Assembly (NCBI GenBank): GCA_947623305.1
Contig: CANQGQ010000003.1
Location: forward strand, 94,552 to 158,551
Length of the DNA: 64,000 nt
Direction: 5' to 3'
From: an uncultured Alistipes sp.
Lineage (GTDB): Bacteria > Bacteroidota > Bacteroidia > Bacteroidales > Rikenellaceae
The position numbers were made by a program, and so were the translations under genes. Under the pieces are notes generated by a model. It did no database searches. It had not been told where the DNA came from and saw only the letters and a list, made by a program, of their open reading frames with translations. Numbering within the stretch: the first letter of the stretch is position 1; every line of letters begins with the position of its first letter. This document shows positions 1 to 8,203 of the stretch, piece by piece.

Positions 1-225
1 CGATTGAGGCGCCGTTTTCAAGAACAGCCGGTAGTTTCCCTCTTTGTCCAATGCGGTGGAGTCGATGACGGATTGTGCCAATGGCGTAACCTGTTCCAGA
101 TAGACGGTCTTGGCATCGTTGCCGACGAAACGTCCCGAAATCCGGACTTTCGACGAACGGCATCCGCACAGCAACAGAGCAGCGGACAATGCAAGCAGAA
201 CGGTTGATTTCTTCATTGAATCCAT
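1..225 (-). CDS. Lipoprotein with DUF4369-like N-terminal domain (5' part only)
   Basis: The gene is cut by the left edge of the window, so only about 75 N-terminal codons are visible. It begins MDSMKKSTVLLALSALLLCGC, a signal peptide ending in a lipobox (LLCGC), followed by VRISGRFVGNDAKTVYLEQV and a short stretch ending in a Leu-Phe-Leu-Lys strand. That pattern resembles the DUF4369 domain that precedes AhpC/TSA thioredoxin-like domains in Bacteroidota secreted redox proteins; the thioredoxin part itself is not visible. Two in-frame starts exist, at 225 and 216; the second places Lys-Lys directly at the N terminus and is at least as likely. A good promoter lies just upstream at 251-281. Confidence 0.6.
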   Translation of the reverse strand, partial: MDSMKKSTVLLALSAALLLCGCRSSKVRISGRFVGNDAKTVYLEQVTPLAQSVIDSTALDKEGNYRLFLKTAPQS

Positions 226-250
226 GCTGAAAAAATTGCAAATAAACAGA

Positions 251-281
251 CAAATATAGCTTTTTCCTCTGAATAACGAAA
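251..281 (-). promoter_or_regulatory. Bacteroidota-type promoter for the lipoprotein gene
   Basis: On the minus strand a perfect -7 box TATATTTG (258-251) follows TTTC (281-278) at 19 nt. Transcription would start near 245, giving a leader of about 20-30 nt. The -33 element lies just at the stop codon of the DUF4290 gene. Confidence 0.6.
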
Positions 282-282
282 A

Positions 283-966
283 TTACTTCGAAGAATTGCG
301 ATGAGGGCCGTTGTTTTTCTGAAAATTGCGATTGTTGTGCTGGTTGCGGTTGTGCGGCATACGTTGTTGCTGACGCATGGGGCCCCGCTGCGGACGTGCC
401 GAATAGTGCTGTTTATAGTCGCTTCGGAGATTATTCAGGGCTTCTTCATCAATTTTTATAGCACCTTCGGACATCCGTTTGATGTCTCTGACGATCACCT
501 CGTTGTTGGGGTGCTCCTGGTTGTACTCGTAGCTTTTCGTGCGCATGTAGCGGGCCAGGTTGTCCACCGTGCGCGATACCAACTGCGGGTCGTGGGCATC
601 GGCTAATTTCCGGATCATCTGCTCGACGTATTTGCCGTAGTGCTTGTAGCCGATGCGGCTCTGCGTGTAGCGCATGGCGTGGGGCGTCATGGTCAGCTCC
701 TGGCGCGATGGACGCGGGTAGGGAGAATCCACATCCAGCTGAAAATCAGACATGATAAAGAGGTGATCCCACAGTTTGTGGGTGAAATCGGCCGTATCGC
801 GCAGCAGCGGAAAGAGGTTGCCCATGACGGCAATGACGGCCCGTGCCTGACGGGTGCGTTCGCGGCGGTCTTCGATCTTCGAAAGCGAGTCGATCATTTC
901 GTGGATGTGCCGTCCGTATTCGGGCAGAAACAATTTGCGTCGCGTGTAGTTGTAATTCTTTTTCAT
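283..966 (-). CDS. DUF4290 domain-containing protein
   Basis: A cytoplasmic protein of 227 residues with no signal peptide. It starts MKKNYNYTRRKLFLPEYGRH, matching the DUF4290 family restricted to Bacteroidota; its function is unknown. The family domain covers about residues 1-185 and is mostly helical (MIDSLSKIEDRRERTRQA, then LWDHLFIMSDFQLDVDSPYP). The last 40 residues are a low-complexity tail rich in Asn, Gln, Arg and His, probably disordered and perhaps nucleic-acid binding (inference). An upstream in-frame ATG at 1050 exists but would add 28 residues that look unrelated, so I chose the internal start at 966. Confidence 0.8.
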   Translation of the reverse strand: MKKNYNYTRRKLFLPEYGRHIHEMIDSLSKIEDRRERTRQARAVIAVMGNLFPLLRDTADFTHKLWDHLFIMSDFQLDVDSPYPRPSRQELTMTPHAMRYTQSRIGYKHYGKYVEQMIRKLADAHDPQLVSRTVDNLARYMRTKSYEYNQEHPNNEVIVRDIKRMSEGAIKIDEEALNNLRSDYKQHYSARPQRGPMRQQQRMPHNRNQHNNRNFQKNNGPHRNSSK

Positions 967-1078
967 AAAGTTACTGGTAATCGGATCGTGTCGTTTGCGG
1001 TCGGCGGCGTGCTCCGTTCGGGCTTCGCCGATCGTCGGTTTCGACCTCATTTTTCGGTTTTTCCCTCGACGGGCGAAA

Positions 1079-1110
1079 TTGGTTTAAGCACGCGGAAAAA
1101 CCTATCTTTG
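1079..1110 (+). promoter_or_regulatory. Promoter for the sigma-54 activator gene
   Basis: TTGG (1079-1082), then 20 nt, then TATCTTTG (1103-1110) fits the Bacteroidota housekeeping consensus. It implies a leader of roughly 110 nt before the ATG at 1230. Confidence 0.6.
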
Positions 1111-1229
1111 GGACAGAAACGGGGGAACGTCCGGAGCCGGTTCGGGATCGAAGGGGCGATCGCTGACGGATGGGTCGTTCCGACGGTTTCCACCGACAAA
1201 AGTAGGTAAAAATTCAGGAAAAACAAGCT

Positions 1230-2384
1230 ATGGCAAAAGTTTTAATTCTCGATCATTCAAAAAGTATGCGAAACATCCTGCGCGAGCGGCTGGAATACGA
1301 AGGTTTTTCGACCGAAGCGGCGGAGGATGAAACCATGGCTGCGCGATTGTGCGAGAAGATTCCTTTCGACGTGATTCTTTCCGATTCCACGGGGGTTGTC
1401 TCCGATACCGGAGTGCCGTTCATCGTGTTGGCCGGCGAGGGAACGATTGATTCGGCTGTGGCGGCCGTGCGCAGCGGCGCGCGCGATTACCTGACCAAGC
1501 CCGTGGACATGAACCGGTTGCTCACGTCGATCCATCGGGTGGTCGACCGGTCCGACGATGCGGCATCCGATGCTCCGGCGCCTGCAGCCGCTTCGCCGAC
1601 GGCTCCGACACGACGCCGACGGGCTTCCGGATTCCATACCGAACCGATCATCGGCACGTCGCCCCAGATCGAGCGGGTGCGGCAGTTGATCGACAAGGTC
1701 GCGCCGTGCGATGCGCGTGTGTTGGTTACCGGCGAAAACGGCACGGGCAAGGAGCTTGTCGCCCGATGGATGCACGCCAAGAGCCGACGGGCGGGCGCCC
1801 CGTTCGTCGAGGTCAACTGTGCGGCCATTCCGTCGGAGTTGATCGAAAGCGAACTGTTCGGCCACGAACGGGGCGCCTTCACTTCGGCCATCAAGCAGCG
1901 GCGCGGCAAGTTCGAACAGGCCAACGGCGGGACGCTTTTCATGGACGAAATCGGCGATATGTCGCTGGCGGCGCAAGCCAAGGTATTGCGGGCCTTGCAG
2001 GAGAATCGGATTTGCCGCGTGGGCAGCGACAAGGACATCGACGTCGACGTGCGGGTCATCGCCGCGACGAACAAGGATTTGAAGGAGGAGATTCGCAAAG
2101 GCAATTTCCGCGAAGACCTCTATCACCGAATCGGGGTCGTCATCGTGCGGGTTCCGGCGTTGCGCGACCATGCCGAGGATATTCCGTTATTGATCGACCA
2201 TTTCATCAGCGTGCTTTCGACGGAGTACGGCATGCCCGAAAAATCGGTGGATGCCGATGCGTTGGCCGCTTTGTGCGCGATGCGCTGGTCAGGCAACATC
2301 CGCGAATTGCGCAACGTCATCGAACGGTTGTTGATTCTCTCGAGCGATCGGATTACCTTAGAAGACGTACAAAATTATTGTTAA
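1230..2384 (+). CDS. Sigma-54-dependent activator with reduced receiver domain, no HTH
   Basis: An NtrC/AtoC-like protein of 384 residues. Residues 1-105 resemble a response-regulator receiver: a likely phospho-acceptor Asp52 (VILSDSTG) and conserved Lys90 (YLTKPVD). The usual acidic pair is only Asp8 (ILDHSKS), and the stretch between Asp52 and the next strand is about 15 residues shorter than normal, as if helix 3 were missing. A Pro/Ala-rich linker (110-135) leads to the AAA+ domain: Walker A GENGTGKE (168-175), the sigma-54 contact loop GAFTSA (215-220), Walker B TLFMDE (235-240) and an arginine-finger region near REDLYHRI. The protein stops right after the AAA+ lid (RITLEDVQNYC) and lacks the C-terminal Fis-type DNA-binding domain. 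No sensor kinase is adjacent. Probably a sigma-54 activator working without direct enhancer binding, or through a partner (inference). Confidence 0.85.
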   Translation: MAKVLILDHSKSMRNILRERLEYEGFSTEAAEDETMAARLCEKIPFDVILSDSTGVVSDTGVPFIVLAGEGTIDSAVAAVRSGARDYLTKPVDMNRLLTSIHRVVDRSDDAASDAPAPAAASPTAPTRRRRASGFHTEPIIGTSPQIERVRQLIDKVAPCDARVLVTGENGTGKELVARWMHAKSRRAGAPFVEVNCAAIPSELIESELFGHERGAFTSAIKQRRGKFEQANGGTLFMDEIGDMSLAAQAKVLRALQENRICRVGSDKDIDVDVRVIAATNKDLKEEIRKGNFREDLYHRIGVVIVRVPALRDHAEDIPLLIDHFISVLSTEYGMPEKSVDADALAALCAMRWSGNIRELRNVIERLLILSSDRITLEDVQNYC

Positions 2385-2654
2385 TTTTTTGCGGCTCTTT
2401 GAGCCGCGCGGGCCGAAGCCTCCGCCCGCGGAGGCCCGCCGTTGGCGTTTCCTCCGCAGTCTTCGCCCCGCCGCTTTTTTATTAACCGGTACGCCGCTTT
2501 TGAAAGCGGTTCGCAATGCGATAGGCCGTTGATTTGCTTTCGAGCATCATCTTCGCTGCCCTCCATTTTTCTTGAAAACCAGCGGCAGCGAAGAAAGCGT
2601 TGAAAAGCGCAGGAACACGCCACCGCATAGAGAACCCCCGTTCAAACGGGGCTT

Positions 2655-3128
2655 TCAAAAGCAGCGTTCATAGGTGAGCGTCCAACTGCATTCGCCATAG
2701 GGGCCGACGGTCGTTTCGGACAGAACGAGTTGCGATGCAGTCAGTTTTTCGATCCGATAACTCGTTCGGTCGCGGTCTTGCAGGACGATCGTATCGTTCA
2801 AACAGTCATAGCCATAGTATTCGGTATGTAAAATTTGCTCGCCGCAGCCTTCGGTCTTGGTGCAAACGTTGTCGGTTCCGAACTCCCAGATTTCGTAATA
2901 GGTTTGCTCATCCGTCTCGGCTGCCTTTTCTTCTTCAGCGGTGCGATATTCGATAATCCAGGAGCTTTTCCGACCGTACATCGTTTCCCCTCCTTCTTCA
3001 CGGACGAGGTGCCATGTTCCGGCAAGATTTTCGGGCGTACGGGGCAATCGGGGGGCATGGAAGTACCAAAAAAGCAGGCCGATTGCTGCGAATACGATTA
3101 AAGCAGTGAGGTTAATCAGAAATTTCAT
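2655..3128 (-). CDS. Membrane-anchored lipocalin-like hypothetical protein
   Basis: A protein of 157 residues. Residues 1-23 (MKFLINLTALIVFAAIGLLF) form a single hydrophobic segment, either an uncleaved membrane anchor or a signal peptide. The rest looks like a small beta-barrel of the lipocalin-like type common in Bacteroidota: LAGTWHLVREEGG opens the domain, followed by alternating strands ending SWTLTYERC. Two cysteine pairs (CTKTEGC and later Cys residues) suggest disulfides in an exported domain. No specific function can be given. The gene lies downstream of the 6S-like RNA on the same strand and faces away from the sigma-54 activator. Confidence 0.6.
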   Translation of the reverse strand: MKFLINLTALIVFAAIGLLFWYFHAPRLPRTPENLAGTWHLVREEGGETMYGRKSSWIIEYRTAEEEKAAETDEQTYYEIWEFGTDNVCTKTEGCGEQILHTEYYGYDCLNDTIVLQDRDRTSYRIEKLTASQLVLSETTVGPYGECSWTLTYERCF

Positions 3129-3189
3129 GGGGCATATACGATTCGGGTCGTCGCTCGGCCCCTGGCGACAGTTCGTTTATCGGTTTTCA

Positions 3190-3390
3190 GTAAACGGAAA
3201 GCGTGGTGCCGAAAACTTATTCAATGTTCACGGGTCGTAGGATACCCACCCAACTTAAATAAGCAACAGCCCCACGCCCATACCCCATTCGAGGTACGAC
3301 GTGGGAAATGGCAGCTCATTTTCGTTGAGTACGAATTTCCTACGTTCGTGAACAGAAAATAAACTTACACTTTCCGCGTAATCAATATGT
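3190..3390 (-). ncRNA. Candidate 6S-like structured RNA
   Basis: There is no protein here, but the minus strand has a perfect promoter (TTTG-N19-TACTTTTG, 3426-3396) followed by about 200 nt that fold into a long rod. Paired segments, from outside inwards: CGGAAAG/CTTTCCG, TTTATT/AATAAG, GTTCACG/CGTGAAC, CGTAGGA/TCCTACG; then a large asymmetric internal bubble; then an apical stem CCCACG/CGTGGG with GTACC/GGGTAT. A closing stem, central bubble and terminal stem-loop are the architecture of 6S RNA, which binds RNA polymerase holoenzyme. I infer 6S (or the Bacteroidales-1 class proposed to be its relative) from shape and size only. The 3' end is not precise: no clear T-tract terminator is seen. 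Confidence 0.5.
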
Positions 3391-3395
3391 CAGTA

Positions 3396-3426
3396 CAAAA
3401 GTAGCTTTTTTTGCGGAATATACAAA
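3396..3426 (-). promoter_or_regulatory. Consensus promoter of the 6S-like RNA
   Basis: TTTG at 3426-3423, 19 nt, TACTTTTG at 3403-3396 on the minus strand. It starts inside the T-tract of the superoxide dismutase terminator, so terminator and promoter abut. Confidence 0.65.
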
Positions 3427-3447
3427 AAAAACGGCCCGATGGGCCGT
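3424..3447 (-). terminator. Intrinsic terminator of the superoxide dismutase gene
   Basis: On the minus strand: stem ACGGCCC/GGGCCGT with a 3-nt loop (3447-3431), then a run of T residues (3430-3424). It is about 50 nt downstream of the sod stop codon. Confidence 0.8.
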
Positions 3448-3498
3448 GATGAGTTTCCGATCCGTATTAGTTAATAAAAACCTTGCGGCCCATACCCG

Positions 3499-4104
3499 TT
3501 AATAATAACGTTGTTCGACCTTTTTCCAGTCGATGTTGTCCCACAGTGCCGCTACGGCATCCGCCCGTCGATTGCGGTAGTCGATGTAGTAGGCATGCTC
3601 CCATACATCCAAACAGAGCAGCGGTTTCAACCCGTGGCGCAGCGGATTGCCTGCATTCTGTTCACTGACGATGGTCAGATTGCCCGCCTTGTCCTCAGCC
3701 AGCCAAACCCATCCCGAACCGAACAGCGACGTCGCTGCTTTATTCATTTGCGCCTTGAGCTGCTCGACCGAACCGAAATCGCGGTCGATGGCCTCTTTGA
3801 GTGCCCCCGTTGGATGAGTCTGCGGCGTGGGCGAAAGCTGATCGAAGAAAAATTCGTGGTTCCAGACTTGCGCGGCGTTGTTGAAGATCGGGCCGTCGGC
3901 CGAAACGATGATCGCCTCGATCGGTTGGCCCGCATAGGGCGAATCGACGATCAATTCATTGAGTTTATCGACGTAGCCTTTGTAGTGTTTGTCGTGGTGG
4001 AAACGCAGGGTCTCCTCCGAAACCTGCGGTGCGAGCGCATCGTAGGCATAAGGCAGTTCGCGCACGGTGAACTGCGGTTGCGTCATGGTGTCGGTGGTGG
4101 TCAT
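3499..4104 (-). CDS. sodB: Superoxide dismutase [Fe/Mn]
   Basis: Converts superoxide to oxygen and hydrogen peroxide in the cytoplasm; about 201 residues, typical of the family. The four metal ligands are visible: His36 (RFHHDKHY), His83 (WNHEFFF), Asp166 and His170 (LDVWEHAYYIDY). The Fe/Mn fold is also marked by SLFGSGWVWLA. The reading frame stays open upstream to an ATG at 4140, adding a short hydrophobic stretch (MYLSILPLIFSL) that is not a convincing signal peptide; starts at 4104 or 4086 fit the family better. Rubredoxin lies just upstream on the same strand, a pairing that makes sense for oxidative-stress defence in an anaerobe. Metal preference (Fe, Mn or cambialistic) cannot be decided by eye. 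Confidence 0.92.
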   Translation of the reverse strand: MTTTDTMTQPQFTVRELPYAYDALAPQVSEETLRFHHDKHYKGYVDKLNELIVDSPYAGQPIEAIIVSADGPIFNNAAQVWNHEFFFDQLSPTPQTHPTGALKEAIDRDFGSVEQLKAQMNKAATSLFGSGWVWLAEDKAGNLTIVSEQNAGNPLRHGLKPLLCLDVWEHAYYIDYRNRRADAVAALWDNIDWKKVEQRYY

Positions 4105-4190
4105 GAGACTGAAAATAAGTGGTAAAATAGACAAATACATGAGGGAAATTGTTTTGTGCGGGCTGTCGCGCAGCCCGCGGATGGAAGGCG

Positions 4191-4355
4191 CTATTCATCG
4201 ACCGGTTCGAACGCCCACTTGCCTTCGCCGCAGACGGGACAAATCCAGCCTTCGGGAAGGTCTTCGAACGAGGTGCCCGGGGCGATGCCGTTTTCGGGGT
4301 CGCCCGCTTCGGGGTCATAGATGTATTCGCATACGGTGCAACGGTACTTTTTCAT
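4191..4355 (-). CDS. Rubredoxin
   Basis: A 54-residue one-electron carrier with an iron bound by four cysteines. The two knuckles are complete: CTVC (Cys6, Cys9) and CPVC (Cys39, Cys42), with the typical [12 protein letters not shown] and [11 protein letters not shown] between them. The start at 4355 gives the standard rubredoxin length; longer upstream reading (to 4532) is in frame but not family-like. In anaerobes rubredoxins feed rubrerythrins or superoxide reductases; here the neighbour is superoxide dismutase. Confidence 0.95.
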   Translation of the reverse strand: MKKYRCTVCEYIYDPEAGDPENGIAPGTSFEDLPEGWICPVCGEGKWAFEPVDE

Positions 4356-4500
4356 GGTAATGCTGATTGCTTGTTGTTTGTGGATTCGGTAGGAGGTTGA
4401 ACAAATAACGTACCGCAAATTCCGTCGGCGGGCGAAATCTGCGGTACGCAGGTGTTGTTCGTGAGAGCGTGGAATCGGATACGGAACCTTTTCCGTCCGA

Positions 4501-5493
4501 TCAAAGCAGCGTTTCCATGATTTGTACGGCATTGAGGGCTGCGCCCTTGCGGATCTGGTCGCTCACGCACCAGAAGGTCAGCCCGTTGTCGCAGGTCAGG
4601 TCGCGGCGGACACGGCCCACGTAAACGGGGTCTTTGCCCTCCATGAAAAGCGGCATAGGATAGACGTTGTTCGCCGGATCGTCCTGCAAGACGATGCCGG
4701 GCGCCGCTGCGAATGCGGCGCGAGCCTCCTCGACCGTTACCGGACGTTCGGTCTCCAGCCAGATGCTCTCCGAGTGGTTGCGCATGACCGGCACCCGCAC
4801 GCAGGTCGCCGATACGCGGATGTCCGAGTGCATGATTTTCTGCGTTTCGTGGTACATCTTCATCTCCTCGCGCGTATAGTCGTTTTCCATGAAAGCGTCG
4901 ATATGCGGGATGACGTTGTAGGCCAATTGGACGGAGAATTTCGATACCGTAGGCTGTTTGCCGGCGCCCAATTCGGCGTATTGCTGCACGAGTTCGTCCA
5001 TCGCTGCGGCACCGGCGCCGCTCGCCGACTGGTAGGTCGCGACGTGCACCCGACGGATGTGCGAGAGCCGTTCGATGGCATTGAGTGCCACGACCATCTG
5101 GATCGTCGTGCAGTTGGGGTTGGCGATGATGCGTCGCGGGGCGTTTTTCGCATCGTCGGGATTGACCTCGGGAACGACCAACGGGACGTCGGCATCCATG
5201 CGGAACGCCCGCGAATTGTCGATCATCGTCGCCCCGTAACGAGTGATGGTTTCGGCGTACTCTTTCGAAACGTCGGTGCCTGCCGATGTCAGTGCGAAAT
5301 CGACATCGCGAAAATCGTCGTTATGTTGCAGCAGCTTGACCGTGTGCGGTTTGCCACGGAACGGATAAGTGCGTCCGGCGCTTCGGGCCGATCCGAAGAG
5401 CAACAACTCGTCGATCGGCAAGTTGCGATTTTCCAGAATTTTCAGAAATTCCTGACCCACGGCGCCGCTGGCACCCACGATTGCAATTCTCAT
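4501..5493 (-). CDS. asd: Aspartate-semialdehyde dehydrogenase
   Basis: Makes aspartate semialdehyde from aspartyl phosphate with NADPH, the branch point to lysine/diaminopimelate, threonine and methionine. The 330 residues match the family. The N-terminal Rossmann loop is GASGAVG (residues 7-13). The active-site cysteine is Cys128 in [10 protein letters not shown], and the catalytic His lies in [12 protein letters not shown]. The start at 5493 is chosen because [10 protein letters not shown] is the canonical beginning and is preceded by an A-rich AATAAAAAA stretch; the frame is open upstream to 5574 but adds non-conserved residues. Confidence 0.95.
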   Translation of the reverse strand: MRIAIVGASGAVGQEFLKILENRNLPIDELLLFGSARSAGRTYPFRGKPHTVKLLQHNDDFRDVDFALTSAGTDVSKEYAETITRYGATMIDNSRAFRMDADVPLVVPEVNPDDAKNAPRRIIANPNCTTIQMVVALNAIERLSHIRRVHVATYQSASGAGAAAMDELVQQYAELGAGKQPTVSKFSVQLAYNVIPHIDAFMENDYTREEMKMYHETQKIMHSDIRVSATCVRVPVMRNHSESIWLETERPVTVEEARAAFAAAPGIVLQDDPANNVYPMPLFMEGKDPVYVGRVRRDLTCDNGLTFWCVSDQIRKGAALNAVQIMETLL

Positions 5494-5632
5494 TTTTTTA
5501 TTAACTGGTTGTTTTGCTAATATCGGTTTATTATCCGGTTGTTTTATTCGGTAACTATATAAAAGTTGGCGCATGGTTTTACATCGCCGCCGGTCGTTTT
5601 GCTCGCGGCAAAGCCGCGTTTGCAGGTTTGAC

Positions 5633-5672
5633 CCCGACCGAAGCCCCTCCCTTGGGAGGGGCTTCGGTCGGG
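5633..5672. repeat. Perfect 19-bp inverted repeat (intergenic hairpin)
   Basis: Arms 5633-5651 and 5654-5672 are perfectly complementary around a 2-nt TT centre (core CCGAAGCCCCTCCC / GGGAGGGGCTTCGG). No T-tract follows on either strand, so it is not a textbook terminator. It lies in the 262-nt gap between pbp1A and asd, both on the minus strand. A similar but shorter GAAGCCTCC...GGAGG palindrome occurs near 2413-2433, which hints at a dispersed repeat family. Confidence 0.7.
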
Positions 5673-5755
5673 ACCCGCAAGGTGATGCGGTTTTTCATCG
5701 CCGGTCGCGGTTCTCGCTCTTGCGTGCTCTGGTCGGGCCGAGCCCCGCTCTCCGC

Positions 5756-8167
5756 TCAATCGAAAAATTCATCGTCTTCGGCGATGCCGGTTTCCGACTC
5801 CCGGTCGCCGGCGATCGCTTCGTCGCAATCGTAATGCGGCATCTGCGCCGGACGGATGAACGTGTCCGTCCGTCCGATTCCGAATCGGCCGTCTTCGTAA
5901 ACGTTCTTCATAAATTCGCCCACGATCGGCAACGCGACGACACTCCCCTCGCCCGCCGAAATCAGGTGGACGAACTGATCTTCGCCGCCGACCCAGGCTC
6001 CGGCCACGATCTTCGGGGCGACGCACATGAACCATGCATCGCGGTTTTTGTTGGAGGTGCCGGTTTTGCCGCCGACCTCCACGCCGTAAAAGCCGTAGTC
6101 GCGGTTTAAACGTCCCGCCGTACCGGCATTGACCACCCCTTGCAGCATGGTGAGCATCGTGTAGGCCGTGCGCTCGTTGATGGCGTCCTGCGATTGCGGG
6201 ACGAACGTGGCGATGACGTTGCCCAATTGATCTTCGATGCGCGTAACGAACGTTGCGTCGTTGTGCACGCCCTGGTTGGCGAAGGTCGAGAAGGCGCTCA
6301 CCATCTCGAACACATTCGATTCGGAGGTGCCTAAACACAACGCCGGAACCGGATCAATGAAGCTGCGGATGCCCATGTTATGAATGAAATCGGCCACGGC
6401 CTCCGGCTGTTTGGCCTGCTTCATGATCCACGCCGAATAGTTGTTGCGGCTGCGGGCCAGTCCCCACGACAACGGATTGAGTTCGCCGTTCTGTTCCACC
6501 TTGCCGGCCTCTTTGGGCGACCAGGCCGTGCCGTTGGCCGTCTCGATGGTAACCGGCAGATTGGGCACCATCGTGCAGGGGGTCATGCCGAGGTGGTCGA
6601 TGGCGAACGTATAGATGAACGGTTTAATGGTCGAGCCGATCTGCCGCTTGCCCTGTTTGGCCATATCGTACTTGAAGTAGCGGAAGTTGGGGCCGCCGAC
6701 ATACGCCTTGACGAATCCCGTGTGCGGATCGAGCGCCACGAACGCCGCACGCATGATGCGTTTGTGGTGGAGAATCGAATCGCGCGGGGTCATCAGCGTA
6801 TCGCGTTCACCCTTGAAAGTGAAAACCTTCATCGAGCAGGGCTTTTCGAAAGAGGCCAGAATATCCCGCTCGGAGGTTCCTGCGTTCTTCATCTCGCGGT
6901 AGCGATCCGAATAGCGGATGGCATGACGCATGATGCGGTCGCGTTCGGTTTTGTCGGCATCGAGGAAAAGCACCTTCGTGCGTTTGTATTGCGCATCCAT
7001 GCGAGGTTGGATGACCCGCTCCAATTGGTTCTGCACGGCCTGTTCGGCGTAGCGCTGCATCTCCGAATTGAGGGTCGTATAGATTTTCAGCCCGTCGCGA
7101 TAGATGTCATAGGGCGTGCCGTCGGCTTTACGATTCTTGCGGCACCAACCGTAGAGCGGATTGCGATCGTATTCCAATACAGCCTGTTCATAGTCCCAGT
7201 CGTTGTTGAACTGGTTGCGGCGGGGCCGGTCGGCATTCATCGTCAACCGAAGCATTTCACGAAAATAGGTGGCCGTGCCGGCGTTGTGCGATACCGGTTT
7301 GTAGTTCAGCACGATGGGCAGTGCCGCGATCGAATCGTACTGGGCGCGCGTCAACGCTCCGGCATGGCGCATGCGCGACAGCACCAAATTGCGGCGCGCC
7401 AACGCATTTTCCGGATTGCGGATCGGCGAGTAGCGGGTCGGCGCATTCACCACGCCGACCAGCATGGCAGCCTCCTGTACGTTGAGCTGCCCGGGTTCCT
7501 TGTTGAAGAAGGTCTGCGCAGCGGTCTTGATGCCGTAGGCATTCGAGCCGTATTCCACCGTGTTGAGGTACATGGCGGCGATCTCCTCTTTCGTGTAGTT
7601 GTATTCGAGTTTCAGCGCCGTGATCCACTCCTTGAACTTCGACATGACCAATTTCGTCTTGCGGCCCACAGCTCCGCGGCTGGTCGTGTCGCGCGGAAAG
7701 AGGTTTTTGGCCAACTGTTGGGTGATGGTCGAGCCGCCGCCCTGCGAGGTGTTCTGGAGCAGCAGCGTCTTGAACGCCACGCGGAACAGCGACGGAATGT
7801 CGATGCCCGAATGGCTGCGGAAACGGATGTCCTCGGTGGCGATCAATGCCGCGACGACGGGTGGCACTTCGCGGCCGTCCATCCGGATGCGGAGCGTCGA
7901 ATCGGCCGGAAAAAGATCGGCGTATTGCACGTAGGAGCGGTTCTGTACGAAATAGGTGCCGAGCACCTTGCCGTCTTCGGAGTAGATTTCCGTGGCGAGG
8001 TTGCTGCGCGGATTCTCGAGCTCTTCGAACGACGGCATGCGTCCGAAAACGCCTATAGCCGTGAGGATGAGCATGATGGCAACCAGTGCGATCGGTGCGA
8101 AGGCGGCATACCAGATGTATTTGATTTTCTGCGGGTCGATGCCCGACGTATTTTTGCGTTGCGCCAT
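5756..8167 (-). CDS. Penicillin-binding protein 1A (bifunctional transglycosylase/transpeptidase)
   Basis: A class A PBP of 803 residues that polymerises lipid II and cross-links peptidoglycan in the periplasm. A single N-terminal membrane segment (about residues 20-42) is followed by the GT51 domain: [14 protein letters not shown] (about 110-123, catalytic Glu) and [14 protein letters not shown] (144-157). The transpeptidase domain has all three motifs: STIK (Ser512, Lys515), SRN (about 573) and KTG (about 701, GGKTGTSNK). The tail after residue 770 is acidic (ending EDDEFFD). The start at 8167 (MAQRKNTSG) is preferred over an upstream ATG at 8197. The gene follows the HExxH/barrel gene by 36 nt and may be cotranscribed with it. 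Confidence 0.95.
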   Translation of the reverse strand: MAQRKNTSGIDPQKIKYIWYAAFAPIALVAIMLILTAIGVFGRMPSFEELENPRSNLATEIYSEDGKVLGTYFVQNRSYVQYADLFPADSTLRIRMDGREVPPVVAALIATEDIRFRSHSGIDIPSLFRVAFKTLLLQNTSQGGGSTITQQLAKNLFPRDTTSRGAVGRKTKLVMSKFKEWITALKLEYNYTKEEIAAMYLNTVEYGSNAYGIKTAAQTFFNKEPGQLNVQEAAMLVGVVNAPTRYSPIRNPENALARRNLVLSRMRHAGALTRAQYDSIAALPIVLNYKPVSHNAGTATYFREMLRLTMNADRPRRNQFNNDWDYEQAVLEYDRNPLYGWCRKNRKADGTPYDIYRDGLKIYTTLNSEMQRYAEQAVQNQLERVIQPRMDAQYKRTKVLFLDADKTERDRIMRHAIRYSDRYREMKNAGTSERDILASFEKPCSMKVFTFKGERDTLMTPRDSILHHKRIMRAAFVALDPHTGFVKAYVGGPNFRYFKYDMAKQGKRQIGSTIKPFIYTFAIDHLGMTPCTMVPNLPVTIETANGTAWSPKEAGKVEQNGELNPLSWGLARSRNNYSAWIMKQAKQPEAVADFIHNMGIRSFIDPVPALCLGTSESNVFEMVSAFSTFANQGVHNDATFVTRIEDQLGNVIATFVPQSQDAINERTAYTMLTMLQGVVNAGTAGRLNRDYGFYGVEVGGKTGTSNKNRDAWFMCVAPKIVAGAWVGGEDQFVHLISAGEGSVVALPIVGEFMKNVYEDGRFGIGRTDTFIRPAQMPHYDCDEAIAGDRESETGIAEDDEFFD

Positions 8168-8203
8168 AGTGCGGAAATTTGTGCTAAAAATAGGCATTTT
8201 TTA

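Noticed and set aside
2391..2407. Hairpin GCGGCTC-TTT-GAGCCGC after the sigma-54 activator as terminator
   Set aside because: T residues lie upstream rather than downstream on the plus strand, and the minus strand has A residues there; not a standard terminator.
2381..2623. Open frame of 80 codons on the minus strand downstream of the sigma-54 activator
   Set aside because: Low-complexity Arg/Ala content, includes hairpin sequences (GCGGCTC/GAGCCGC, CCTCCGC/GCGGAGG), no family resemblance.
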